Positions 17,652 through 27,179 of a stretch of DNA of 64,000 nucleotides are shown here, piece after piece. A program made the position numbers and the translations under genes. How positions within the stretch are numbered: position 1 is the first letter of the stretch; every line of letters starts with the position of its first letter. Origin of the DNA: Halanaerobiaceae bacterium ANBcell28 (GTDB taxonomy: Bacteria; Bacillota; Halanaerobiia; Halanaerobiales; DTU029); the NCBI GenBank assembly GCA_037623315.1, contig JBBJJH010000018.1, positions 24,356 through 88,355 of the forward strand, read 5' to 3'. The notes under the pieces are model-generated. The model was given only the letters and a program-made list of their open reading frames with translations. It had not been told where the DNA came from and did not search any database.

Positions 17652-18322
17652 TATATCAGCCCTTTCTCCATAGCATAAAAGGCAGCCTGAGTTCTACTAG
17701 TTACAGTTAATTTTTGAAAAATATTTGAGACATGAGTTTTGACAGTGTTATTACTTATATGTAAAGTCTCAGCAATCTCATTATTACCCATCCCCTTGCC
17801 GATTAATTTCAGAACATCCACTTCCCTCTCTGTTAGTGGTTCAATTAAGTCATCAAAGTCAGGCTTTTTCTCTTTTAGCTCTTGCTTTTGTCCTGCTCTA
17901 TTTATTAACTCCTTTGCCACTTCTTTTCCAAAGTATGTCCCGCCAGTATAGGCAGTCTTTATCGCCAGAACAAGCTCTTCTGGTTGGGTGTCTTTCAACA
18001 GGTAGCCAGCTACCCCCGAATTCAACATGGAATAAACTTTATCCCAACTACCATAACTAGTGAGAACCACTATTTTAATATCAGGCCATTTCTTATTTAT
18101 CAGACTACTTGCTTCTTCACCATCCATCTCAGGCATCTGTAAATCCATAATCAAAAGATCCACCTTTGCATGGCTTTCTTCCAGGTATATTAAAGCCTCT
18201 TTACCATTAGTCAGCTCATTTAATATCTCTATTTCATCTATATCCTCCAGATACAGCCGAATTCCTTTCCTAAACAATGGATGGTCATCCACAATTACTA
18301 CTGAAATACTGTCTGTTTTCAC
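17651..18322 (-). CDS. NarL/LuxR-family response regulator
   Basis: GTG 18322 is preferred to TTG 18331 because it sits 9 nt from GGGGGAG; this gives 223 residues. The receiver domain has the acidic pair in VVIVDDHPLF, phospho-acceptor Asp in LLIMDLQMPEMDG and Lys in YLLKDTQ. The C-terminal LuxR helix-turn-helix is LTEREVDVLKLIGKGMGNNEIAETLHISNNTVKTHVSNIF. It pairs with the overlapping kinase gene. Confidence 0.9.
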   Translation of the reverse strand: MKTDSISVVIVDDHPLFRKGIRLYLEDIDEIEILNELTNGKEALIYLEESHAKVDLLIMDLQMPEMDGEEASSLINKKWPDIKIVVLTSYGSWDKVYSMLNSGVAGYLLKDTQPEELVLAIKTAYTGGTYFGKEVAKELINRAGQKQELKEKKPDFDDLIEPLTEREVDVLKLIGKGMGNNEIAETLHISNNTVKTHVSNIFQKLTVTSRTQAAFYAMEKGLI

Positions 18323-18589
18323 CTTAGTCAACTCCCCCTCTTTAAAAAGGTAAATTAAAGTTAATATATGGTTTATTTCTCCAAGTATATTAAAAATCCT
18401 GCATAATACTATTATAATTAACCCTGCGTATATTTATTATCATCGGTTAGTACTTTCATATAAACATCATCTTTTTATAATAGTATATTGCTTAATAGAT
18501 TTTAGATTATTCAAATAGAAATATCAGATAAAAATATAAAAAGGACTTATATAGATATTAAAAAGATAGAAAAAATTTTACATTTTTAT
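18323..18589. other. AT-rich divergent intergenic region
   Basis: Very AT-rich spacer between the minus-strand two-component genes and the cold-shock gene. I see no gene or clear hairpin; the two-component promoter must lie here but no box is convincing. Confidence 0.5.
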
Positions 18590-18618
18590 TTGACATTAGC
18601 AATTTTCTATGATATATT
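18590..18618 (+). promoter_or_regulatory. Promoter of the cold-shock gene
   Basis: TTGACA (18590-18595), 17 nt, then TATATT (18613-18618); a TATAAT at 18619-18624 lies too far from the -35. It predicts an mRNA leader of about 60 nt before the ATG, a length compatible with leader-based cold control. Confidence 0.5.
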
Positions 18619-18686
18619 TATAATCGCTGGGCATTAAAAATCTTTGCAACACTTGTCCAGAGACAAATTAGGAGGAATTTATTTAA

Positions 18687-18890
18687 ATGATTTACAACGG
18701 TAAAGTAAAATGGTTTAATGATCAAAAAGGTTTTGGATTTATTGAAAGAGAAGCTGGAGACGATGTTTTCGTACATTTCTCAGCAATTCAATCAGATGGT
18801 TTCAAAAGCTTAGAAGAAGGTCAAGAAGTAGAATTTGAAGTAGTTGAAGGCGACCGCGGTCCACAGGCTGCAAATGTTGTTACAGTATAG
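18687..18890 (+). CDS. cspA: CspA-family cold-shock protein
   Basis: This 67-residue single S1-like beta-barrel has both RNA-binding motifs: KGFGFIE (RNP1, residues 14-20) and DVFVHFSAI (RNP2). [13 protein letters not shown] is the family hallmark. It acts as an RNA chaperone or transcription antiterminator in the cytosol. ATG 18687 follows TAGGAGGA. A DEAD-box helicase lies downstream after a terminator, a functional pairing common in cold adaptation. Confidence 0.95.
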   Translation: MIYNGKVKWFNDQKGFGFIEREAGDDVFVHFSAIQSDGFKSLEEGQEVEFEVVEGDRGPQAANVVTV

Positions 18891-19014
18891 TAGCAAATAA
18901 TTTTCTTTGCTATTTTATTTAAATGTGAATTTCTTAATGCCGGAAATTATTTCTTAAATATATAAGTTTAATATTTCCTGAACATAAGATTAATCTTTTA
19001 AAAATAGCAACTAT

Positions 19015-19051
19015 AACCCTGACTATACTATTTAGTCAGGGTTTTATTTTT
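19015..19051 (+). terminator. Intrinsic terminator after the cold-shock gene
   Basis: AACCCTGACTA pairs perfectly with TAGTCAGGGTT, followed by TTATTTTT. The rest of 18891-19196 is AT-rich with no gene visible. Confidence 0.85.
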
Positions 19052-19196
19052 AAGTATATGAAAACTGTAAAATTACATATACTAATGAAGAACTATAAGA
19101 CAATGGACCATCTTTTCAAAGTAAATTAAAAGATGGAATTACAAATTATACAAGTACATAATTTTAAGACAAAAAATAAAAGGAAGTGAAATAAAT

Positions 19197-20783
19197 TTGC
19201 AAACAATAAAATTTGAAGAATTAAATATTTCTAAAGATATAATGAAAGCTATTGAAGATATGGGATTTGAAGAAACTACTCCTATCCAGGGAACTGCCAT
19301 ACCTCCAATATTGAGTGGTAAAGATATAATAGGACAGGCTCAAACTGGTACAGGTAAAACAGCGGCGTTCGGAATACCAATATTAGAAAAAGTCAATACA
19401 AATAATAAGAATCCCCAAGCTATCATCCTATGCCCAACTCGAGAATTAGCAATACAGGTAGCCGAAGAATTAAAAAGATTGGCTAGATATAAACAAAATA
19501 TATATACATTACCTGTTTATGGAGGGCAAGCAATAAAAAGGCAGATAAAAGCCTTAAAAAAAGGAGTACAAATAATAATAGGTACCCCTGGTAGAGTTAT
19601 GGATCATATGCGTCGAGGGACCTTAAAGCTATCCGATATAGACTTCTTAGTACTGGATGAAGCTGATGTTATGTTAGATATGGGTTTTGTTGAAGATATT
19701 GAAACAATCTTAAAAGATACGCCTGAAACTAGACAGACCCTATTTTTCTCGGCCACAATTCCTGGACCCATTCGTAAATTGAGTAAAAAATATCAAAAAA
19801 ATTCAGAGTTTATAAAGGTAGCTCATGAAAAATTAACTGTTCCAAGTATTGAACAGCACTATTATGATTTAAGACGTAGCGATAAACTAAAAGTAGTGAC
19901 ACGCTTACTTGATTTATATACACCAAAACTTTCTATAATCTTTTGTAATACTAGAAAAATGGTAGATGAACTGAATATTCAGCTACAGGCCAGAGGTTAT
20001 TTATCAGATGCCCTCCACGGAGGCCTAAATCAGGGGCAAAGAGATCGAGTAATGGATAAATTCAAAAATGGAATTGCTGAAATTTTAATTGCTACAGATG
20101 TAGCAGCAAGAGGTATAGACATAGATGATATTGAACTTGTTATTAATTATGACCTCCCACAGGATACTGATTACTACGTACATAGAATTGGAAGAACTGG
20201 TCGTGCAGGCAGAAGTGGTAGAGCTGTTACTTTTGTAGTAGGCAAAGATATTTATAAGTTAAGAGATATTCAGAAATACACCAAAACTAAAATTAAGCGC
20301 CAAGAAATACCTACACTTAGTGATATTGAGGATGCTAAAATGGAGAAATTCACATCTAGTATAATTGATACTATTGAAGAAGCTCATCTTGGCAAATATA
20401 TAAATATTGTTGAAGACCTAGTGGATGATGATTATACTGCTATGGATATTGCAGCTGCGTTAATTAAAAACTCTTTAGAAAAAGATAGTAATGAAGAAGA
20501 CATGATTGAATATGAAGACTTTGGAGATACTGGAGCTGAACCTGGTATGGTTAGGTTATTTATAAATTTAGGAAAAAAAGACAAAGTCTCTCCTCGACAT
20601 TTTGTAGCTGCTATTGCTGGAGAAACAAGTATCGCTGGTAATCTGATAGGGGCTATCGATGTTTATAATAACTTCACCTTTGTAGAAGTTCCTAGTGAAT
20701 ACGGGCAGGAAGTTTTACAGATAATGAAAAATAATTATATCAAAGGTAGTAAGATTAATATTGAGCCTGCTAAACCTAGATAA
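19197..20783 (+). CDS. DEAD-box ATP-dependent RNA helicase with DbpA-type RNA-binding domain
   Basis: In this 528-residue helicase, residues 1 to about 205 hold the Q motif (GFEETTPIQ), AQTGTGKTAAFG, PTRELAIQ, DEAD in VLDEADVMLDMGF and SAT. Domain 2 has IIFCNTRK, ATDVAARGIDID and HRIGRTGRAGRSG. Residues about 450-525 form a DbpA/CsdA-type RNA-binding domain (MVRLFINLGKKDKVSPRHFVAAIAG). It likely remodels ribosomal or mRNA structure in the cytosol, and the nearby csp gene suggests a cold role. The start is TTG 19197, about 8 nt from AAGGAAG; no ATG lies nearby. Confidence 0.93.
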   Translation: MQTIKFEELNISKDIMKAIEDMGFEETTPIQGTAIPPILSGKDIIGQAQTGTGKTAAFGIPILEKVNTNNKNPQAIILCPTRELAIQVAEELKRLARYKQNIYTLPVYGGQAIKRQIKALKKGVQIIIGTPGRVMDHMRRGTLKLSDIDFLVLDEADVMLDMGFVEDIETILKDTPETRQTLFFSATIPGPIRKLSKKYQKNSEFIKVAHEKLTVPSIEQHYYDLRRSDKLKVVTRLLDLYTPKLSIIFCNTRKMVDELNIQLQARGYLSDALHGGLNQGQRDRVMDKFKNGIAEILIATDVAARGIDIDDIELVINYDLPQDTDYYVHRIGRTGRAGRSGRAVTFVVGKDIYKLRDIQKYTKTKIKRQEIPTLSDIEDAKMEKFTSSIIDTIEEAHLGKYINIVEDLVDDDYTAMDIAAALIKNSLEKDSNEEDMIEYEDFGDTGAEPGMVRLFINLGKKDKVSPRHFVAAIAGETSIAGNLIGAIDVYNNFTFVEVPSEYGQEVLQIMKNNYIKGSKINIEPAKPR

Positions 20784-20816
20784 GAGTTTAAAAAATAATA
20801 TATAATGAATAAAAAA

Positions 20817-20852
20817 GAGCCGCTTAACTGTTAATATCAGTAAGCGGACTTC
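20817..20852 (+). terminator. Intrinsic terminator after the helicase gene
   Basis: CCGCTTA (20820-20826) pairs with TAAGCGG (20841-20847), with an upstream A run and a short T-rich tail; it may work both ways. Confidence 0.55.
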
Positions 20853-20985
20853 TTATATTCTGCTACTTTTTTTACTTTAAATTTCTCTTATAATCTATAC
20901 TACATATATTAATATTATTTTCTCAATCTAAAATCTATTTTATAGAAGCCTAATGGTTTATCAAGTAATCATAAGGCAATTAATT

Positions 20986-21540
<555 letters not shown>

Positions 21541-21559
21541 TTAATTTTCAAATACAATA

Positions 21560-23437
21560 TCAATTTACAACACGTAGTGCCTCAAAATTATCTTCGCTAG
21601 TAATTAAATTTAACTCAAAGTTAATATCTGAACCTTCGCTAACTTTTGTTCTGTATTTTCCAAAATAATCTCCTGATGATATATAATCATTATTACTTAA
21701 ATTTAACCATGCATAGATATAATATTCATCATTTAATGAGCTTAAATTATAAAATCCCTCTAAGTCTGCTGTTGTCATCTCACTTTTAACATATATCTTC
21801 TTTTCTTCTAAGTCTTTTACACCAGCAAAAACTTTGATTTCAGATTTGCTATCAGTTAGTGCTACCGCTGCATGTGAATTAATCAAACCGAAACCATAAT
21901 GATAATCTTTACCTGCTTCACCTAAATCTTGTGCTGTTCTCAACAGTTTATATTTTACTTCATTTGGTTTTAAATTAGCATTTCTACTTAATATTAATGC
22001 TGCTATACCTGCAATATGTGGAGCTGCCATAGAAGTACCATTCATATTTCCATATCCTCCACCTGGAAGAGTTGAATATATCCCTTCACCAGGAGCCATA
22101 AAATCAAGCATTTCACCATAGCTTGAAAAGTTACTTCTCTTCAAATTTGTATCTAGAGAACCTACAGAAATTACTGATTCATAGGCTGCAGGATATTTAA
22201 CTTTATAGTTTAGCTCTTCTCCGGTGTTGCCTGCAGCAGCAATTACAGTGATTCCTGCATTATAAGCAGCTTCTACAGCATTTTCTAATGTTATACTATC
22301 AAAATCCGTTCCCAAACTCATATTAATGATATTTGTATCAGTTTCATTTATTACCCACTCAATACCTTCAACTATTCCAGCCAAAGTTCCACTGCCTTCA
22401 TTATTCAAAACTTTAACGGGAATTAAATTAACATTCCAATTAACTCCAACTACCCCTTGATTATCAGCAGCACCGATTATACCAGCTACATGTGTCCCAT
22501 GTCCATTAATATCTGAGGTATCATAAATAGAACCATCTCCAGTAAAATTCTTACCATTAATGATATTATCTCGCAAATCTGGGTGTTGATTATCAATTCC
22601 AGTATCTAGAACAGCAACTGTAATATCATCGGTACCAGTAGTGATTGACCAAGCATAAGGCAAGCTAATTAGTGAATAATATTCTTTTTGTTCCTCATAC
22701 TTATTTGCATTTTCTGGTTCATTTAACTCTATAAAAACATGAACTTTTCTATTTAGTTCAGCGTATTCAATATTAGGGTTTTTATTTAATATATTAAGTA
22801 AGTCATTTATATCTCTATCGCCTATACTACTTAACACTTGTGTTCCAAAAGCACTAGAACGTTTTTCATTCAATTGATATTGCTTCAATATTTTTTCTCT
22901 ATTGGCAGAGCTTTTAAACTTTATAATTATTTCATCTTCTAAATAATCAGCAGATTGTATATTTACGCTTCCTGAACTACTCGATAAAGAGAAAGGTCTC
23001 CTAGAACCCGTATTACTTTCATTAATCTTATTAGATAAGCTAATGTGACCTTTTACCTCCATTTTATTATCTATATCACTTTCCCCTTCATCATTTTCAG
23101 CACCTTCTTTATCATTATACATTTCAAATACTGCTTCAATAATTAAATTCTGCATTACACTAATCCTAAGTTCAGCATCAGGTTCTGAGTCTAGCAAACT
23201 ACCTTGCCATTTTACAAATTTCCAATTTTCATCAGACACAGCTCTAATCTCAACTTCGGTCCCTTCCTTATATTTAGGCTGATTAGGATAAAGTTCAATT
23301 ACACCGCCTTCTACTTGCCTTACATTAAGAGTATATTCCTCTGTTAAATTCAAATCATTACTGCATCCTGTAAGAAAGCTGAGAACTATAATTACTAGAA
23401 ATATAAGTACAATTTCTTTATTATTTTTTTTCACCAT
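21560..23437 (-). CDS. Lipoprotein subtilisin-like serine protease (S8)
   Basis: The frame extends to 23527, but ATG 23437 has a perfect GGAGGT ribosome site and begins a lipoprotein signal (KEIVLIFLVIIVLSFLTGC). This makes 625 residues. After the lipobox comes an InlB-type beta repeat (GGVIELYPNQPKYKEGTEVEI ... KFVKWQG), a propeptide-like region, and the S8 domain with Asp278 (VLDTGID), His313 (GHGTHVAG) and Ser469 (NGTSMAAPH). A small beta domain ends the protein. It probably processes or degrades extracytoplasmic proteins while anchored to the membrane. Confidence 0.92.
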   Translation of the reverse strand: MVKKNNKEIVLIFLVIIVLSFLTGCSNDLNLTEEYTLNVRQVEGGVIELYPNQPKYKEGTEVEIRAVSDENWKFVKWQGSLLDSEPDAELRISVMQNLIIEAVFEMYNDKEGAENDEGESDIDNKMEVKGHISLSNKINESNTGSRRPFSLSSSSGSVNIQSADYLEDEIIIKFKSSANREKILKQYQLNEKRSSAFGTQVLSSIGDRDINDLLNILNKNPNIEYAELNRKVHVFIELNEPENANKYEEQKEYYSLISLPYAWSITTGTDDITVAVLDTGIDNQHPDLRDNIINGKNFTGDGSIYDTSDINGHGTHVAGIIGAADNQGVVGVNWNVNLIPVKVLNNEGSGTLAGIVEGIEWVINETDTNIINMSLGTDFDSITLENAVEAAYNAGITVIAAAGNTGEELNYKVKYPAAYESVISVGSLDTNLKRSNFSSYGEMLDFMAPGEGIYSTLPGGGYGNMNGTSMAAPHIAGIAALILSRNANLKPNEVKYKLLRTAQDLGEAGKDYHYGFGLINSHAAVALTDSKSEIKVFAGVKDLEEKKIYVKSEMTTADLEGFYNLSSLNDEYYIYAWLNLSNNDYISSGDYFGKYRTKVSEGSDINFELNLITSEDNFEALRVVN

Positions 23438-23637
23438 AACACCTCCAAATATGATTCCAAGAATAATTTTGTGTTCTGTTAGAAAAAGATTATTCAATCT
23501 AATTATAATAATTCGTCGAAAAACCACGAATTCCTTTGATTATTAAATTCATTACACATAAAAAAACTAATTCTTATAATCATAGCTTGAGGTACAGGAA
23601 ATATGTTCAGATAGGAAATTACAAATGTTTGCATTAA

Positions 23638-23670
23638 ACTAAGGGGCAGCCCCTTAGACTACCCCTTAGT
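23638..23670. terminator. Hairpin with two alternative right arms
   Basis: ACTAAGGGG (23638-23646) can pair with CCCCTTAG (23650-23657) or with CCCCTTAGT (23662-23670). It lies downstream of the flotillin gene and upstream of the S8 protease gene on the same strand. The T tail is weak. Apart from a small ATTCGT/ACGAAT inverted repeat near 23512-23532, nothing else was seen in 23438-23750. Confidence 0.4.
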
Positions 23671-23750
23671 ACAATATAACTTCTCTTTTTCTTTCAAAAG
23701 TCTTTTCAGATCATCCTATGAAATCTATATATAATATAATAATACTTATA

Positions 23751-25202
23751 TTATTCTTCTTTATCTGAAGCATCTGAAGCTTTAGCTTCCTCTACAACTT
23801 CTTCTATTTCTGCATCCTCTATTTCTTCTACATCCTGTGCTGCTACTTCCTCGCGTTCACTACCAAAATAATCTGGAAGTTTCATTCCTGCCTGTTTAAA
23901 TATATCTTCTAACGGAGGAACTGAACCCATTAAACCTGAAATAAAGTTTGCAGTAGATGTTTTACCACCTGCATTACCTCCATTATCCCAGACAGTAACT
24001 TTATCAATTTTGATACCTTTAATGGCTTCAACCTGCTTATTAACAAGATCAGGCAATTTATCAGCAATCATTAACATAACAGCCTTGTCTGAATCGCCAT
24101 TAGCAGCTTTAACAATCTGTTCAAAACCTTCTGCCTGTTTTGTAAGGATTTCCATAATACCCTTAGCTTCAGCTTCTTTCTTGGCAAAGATAGCATCGGC
24201 TTCACCACGAGCTTTTCTTCTAATTTTTTCAGCTTCAGCTTCAGCATCAATTTCTGCTCTTTCCTTTTCAATCTGCGCATTTACAAGTACGTCTGCTTCT
24301 TTAGTAGCCTTTTCTCTCTTAGCTCTAGCCCGTTCTGCTTCTTCCTCAGCAGCATAAGCTTCTTCTAGAGCCTTTGCATTTTGAACCTTTTCAGCAGCAT
24401 TAGCACGTCTTTCAGCTTCAGCTTCCCTCTCTCTTCTTTCTGCTTCAGAATTAGCAACTTTAATTTTGGACTTATTCTCACCTTCAACAGCGATGGCATT
24501 TGCATCAGCAACATTAATTCTCTGATCTTTTTGAGCATTAGCCTGACCGATAGCACCATCTCTATCTTTTTCGGCAACACTTTTCTTAGCATCATTTACA
24601 GCTTTTGCAGCAGCTTCCTTACCTAAGGCATCTATGTAACCTGACTCATCTTTAATATCAGTGACATTAACATTAATTAATCTTAAACCAATTTTCTTAA
24701 GTTCGTCTTCTACATTTTGCTCAATATTACTTAAAAACTTATCCCTGTCAGAGTTAATTTCTTCAATATCCATAGTAGCAATTACTAACCTAAGTTGCCC
24801 AAAAATAATATCTTTTGATAAATTTTGAATCTCTACAAGTGGCAAACCTAATAATCTTTCAGCAGCATTTTGCATAATACCAGGATCTGTAGAAATACCC
24901 ACTGTAAAACGAGATGGAACATCTACACGAATATTTTGCTTACTAAGAGCATTCTGTAAATCAACATCAATAGATAGTGGTGTTAAATCTAAGTATTCAT
25001 AGTGTTGAAAAAGTGGCCAAATAAAAGCAGCACCACCATGAATACATTTAGCAGATTTAGCAGAACCCTCAGCAGACTTACCTACTTTACCATATACTAC
25101 CATAACTTTATCAGAAGGACATTTCTGATAACGTGAAAGTAAAGCGGTTATTGTACCAAAAATAATTACCGCTAAAGCAATTAATAAATACATCATATCC
25201 AT
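23751..25202 (-). CDS. Flotillin-family (SPFH) membrane scaffold protein
   Basis: In this 483-residue protein, residues about 3-22 are a membrane segment and about 25-210 the SPFH/Band-7 domain (KVMVVYGKVGK ... IDVDLQNALSKQNIRVDVP). A long Ala/Glu/Lys coiled coil (about 210-370) with repeated EAE/KAE heptads follows, and the tail is acidic. Flotillins organise membrane microdomains. The NfeD-like partner is encoded 2 bp upstream, the classic pair. Confidence 0.9.
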   Translation of the reverse strand: MDMMYLLIALAVIIFGTITALLSRYQKCPSDKVMVVYGKVGKSAEGSAKSAKCIHGGAAFIWPLFQHYEYLDLTPLSIDVDLQNALSKQNIRVDVPSRFTVGISTDPGIMQNAAERLLGLPLVEIQNLSKDIIFGQLRLVIATMDIEEINSDRDKFLSNIEQNVEDELKKIGLRLINVNVTDIKDESGYIDALGKEAAAKAVNDAKKSVAEKDRDGAIGQANAQKDQRINVADANAIAVEGENKSKIKVANSEAERREREAEAERRANAAEKVQNAKALEEAYAAEEEAERARAKREKATKEADVLVNAQIEKERAEIDAEAEAEKIRRKARGEADAIFAKKEAEAKGIMEILTKQAEGFEQIVKAANGDSDKAVMLMIADKLPDLVNKQVEAIKGIKIDKVTVWDNGGNAGGKTSTANFISGLMGSVPPLEDIFKQAGMKLPDYFGSEREEVAAQDVEEIEDAEIEEVVEEAKASDASDKEE

Positions 25203-25204
25203 AA

Positions 25205-25789
25205 CTAATCACTCCCTATTTTTTTTACTAATAGTGTATTATCATCCATAATTTCAGCAACCACCACCCTTGTTCCTGTTGCTAAAGCTTCCCCCTCAGT
25301 AATTGCAGCAACTTCTCTTAAAGCTCCTTGAAAGGTAACTTGAATTTTACCATTTCCCTCTCCTTTAGCAGGTATAGGTATATAAACCTTCCCTTTTTTG
25401 CCAACAGCGTTTTTATAAAGCACATTACCGCTGTGATTAAGTTTCATCATAGAGTAGAATAAGAATGCTACTAATATCATAGCAAGAAAACCAGAAAGAA
25501 AAGCCAGTATAACTGTTAGTGTATTACTTAAATTATAACTATTATAAACAATACCCGACCAAGCAAAAACCGTAAAAAAAGTCAGAAAATTTCTTAATGT
25601 AAATAGACCGAAAAAACCTGAATCAATATCAATATCTGATACCCCATCACCACTGATATCAAGACCATCACTATCTCCTAATCCCATAAAGGTTAAAATT
25701 AATTGAATTATAAACACAAGAGAAAAGGGGATAGCAATATACCAAAAAAACTTTTCAAAGCTATCAATTGTTTCCCACCAATTCGCCAT
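25205..25789 (-). CDS. NfeD-like membrane protein with C-terminal OB domain
   Basis: In this 194-residue protein, helices at about 14-34, 60-80 and 85-112 span the membrane. The C-terminal 70 residues (KNAVGKKGKVYIPIPAKGEGNGKIQVTFQGALREVAAIT ... VVVAEIMDDNTLLVKKI) form the OB-fold typical of NfeD proteins. It is the flotillin partner and the first gene of the pair; ATG 25789 follows GGAGGAAGGTGG. Confidence 0.88.
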   Translation of the reverse strand: MANWWETIDSFEKFFWYIAIPFSLVFIIQLILTFMGLGDSDGLDISGDGVSDIDIDSGFFGLFTLRNFLTFFTVFAWSGIVYNSYNLSNTLTVILAFLSGFLAMILVAFLFYSMMKLNHSGNVLYKNAVGKKGKVYIPIPAKGEGNGKIQVTFQGALREVAAITEGEALATGTRVVVAEIMDDNTLLVKKIGSD

Positions 25790-25986
25790 GACTTCACCAC
25801 CTTCCTCCTAGGATGACTAAGCATTCATAAAACTAAGAATACATATGGCTATCACCTTCTTTATAATTTATTAACAAGAAAGATAATTTATGATTCAGAA
25901 AATATATTATATTCTCTAATTAAATACAATTATATTTTATATTAATATAAAATTCAAGTTTTTAACAAATTTAACTTATTTGATTT

Positions 25987-26020
25987 TAAAAAAGAGCTGT
26001 TACTTTATAGTAAACAGCCC
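25987..26020 (-). terminator. Intrinsic terminator of the TraB/GumN-type gene
   Basis: On the minus strand GGGCTGTT and AACAGCTC flank a short AT loop, followed by six T residues. Confidence 0.75.
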
Positions 26021-26035
26021 TATATTATCATATAG

Positions 26036-26932
26036 CTACATCTGTCTCAAAGAATATCCTCTCTCTTCTAATAAAAGCAATATTCCATTCTTATTAACAA
26101 GATGGCCTGCACCAACTACCACGAATACATCTTTTCCCTCATCTATATATTCTTCAATTTTATCTGTCATCAATAAATCTCTATCATCAAACATAATAGT
26201 ATAGTATTCTTCTAACTCAGGATTTTGATAAAGGTCTTCAAATATTAAATCAGACATTTGTGCAGTATCAGCTTCTAGCCAGGCAGTGAGTAAATCATCT
26301 AATAATTCTTCAACTGAAACGGTGCTTTCAAGTTCCACCCGCAAAGCTTCTTCCTGAAGTTCTGGTGACATATTAACCATAGCTAATAATTGGCTTTCCA
26401 TAGTTTCCAGCTCTAATATTTCTTTATCCTGCTCAAGTGCTTTTAATAAAAAATACATATCAACACCATGGTCGAAATGGAAGTTCGCTGTACTAATTTC
26501 CAAATCTGCCAAAATAATATTTAAATACCATGGTTTACTTTGCATAAATTGAAAGATCATCTCTTCTGGAATCCCAAAACCCTGTAGTCTCTCCTCTATT
26601 AGCGATACTAAATCCTCATCAATGTTATCAGCCAATGTTTCGCCTGCTTGATAATACCCATGCTCCATAACTATTTGCAGTATCTCATCCTCATTAAGCT
26701 CTAAAACATTAACTTCTACTGCTAGATAATCACTTTCTGCAAAAGCATTTTCTACAGTATCACTCAATGGATAATGACCTTCAGGCAAAGCATGGATTGA
26801 ACCCATTATATAGATATTACTATCAATGTCTTCAATTTGCCATAAAAAATTACTTTCTGCTAATACCATACTAGTAAAAAGATTAATAAAAATGATTAAA
26901 CACAAAAAAATAATTCCCTTTTTCTTCAACAT
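26036..26932 (-). CDS. TraB/GumN-family secreted protein
   Basis: ATG 26932 is chosen over TTG 26941 because it lies 9 nt from AAGGAG; this gives 298 residues. A signal peptide (KKKGIIFLCLIIFINLFTSMVLAES) precedes the TraB/GumN domain. Family motifs are GSIHALPEG near the N-terminus, the acidic segment DYLAVEVN, LETMESQLLAM, and the C-terminal VVGAGHLVNKNGI, where GxxH residues resemble the metal site of TIKI-type metalloproteases. Function in bacteria is poorly known. It is monocistronic. Confidence 0.88.
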   Translation of the reverse strand: MLKKKGIIFLCLIIFINLFTSMVLAESNFLWQIEDIDSNIYIMGSIHALPEGHYPLSDTVENAFAESDYLAVEVNVLELNEDEILQIVMEHGYYQAGETLADNIDEDLVSLIEERLQGFGIPEEMIFQFMQSKPWYLNIILADLEISTANFHFDHGVDMYFLLKALEQDKEILELETMESQLLAMVNMSPELQEEALRVELESTVSVEELLDDLLTAWLEADTAQMSDLIFEDLYQNPELEEYYTIMFDDRDLLMTDKIEEYIDEGKDVFVVVGAGHLVNKNGILLLLEERGYSLRQM

Positions 26933-27090
26933 ATGTAACAACTCCTTGTAATTTTAATATATTAATGAAAATTATAACAAAATCATATAATAAAATCAAT
27001 AATTTATCTTCATATAAAGTTCTTTTTTGAACTATGTACACATTTAGATAAATTTTTAACAAAGATAATGTGAAAGTTATTATACTTTAA

Positions 27091-27128
27091 AAAAAGAGAG
27101 TTACCGACTTAACAGTAACCCTCTTTTT
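27091..27128 (-). terminator. Intrinsic terminator of the FMN-binding-like exoprotein gene
   Basis: GAGAGTTAC (27096-27104) pairs with GTAACCCTC (27115-27123) with one mismatch; A and T runs lie on both sides. Confidence 0.75.
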
Positions 27129-27179
27129 AACTCACTTAACTTAGCATATTTTATTTTAAAAATCAATTCTAGAACAATT

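Noticed and set aside
24071..24626. Open frames opposite and within the flotillin coiled coil
   Set aside because: They are by-products of the repetitive Ala/Glu/Lys codons and have no ribosome sites.
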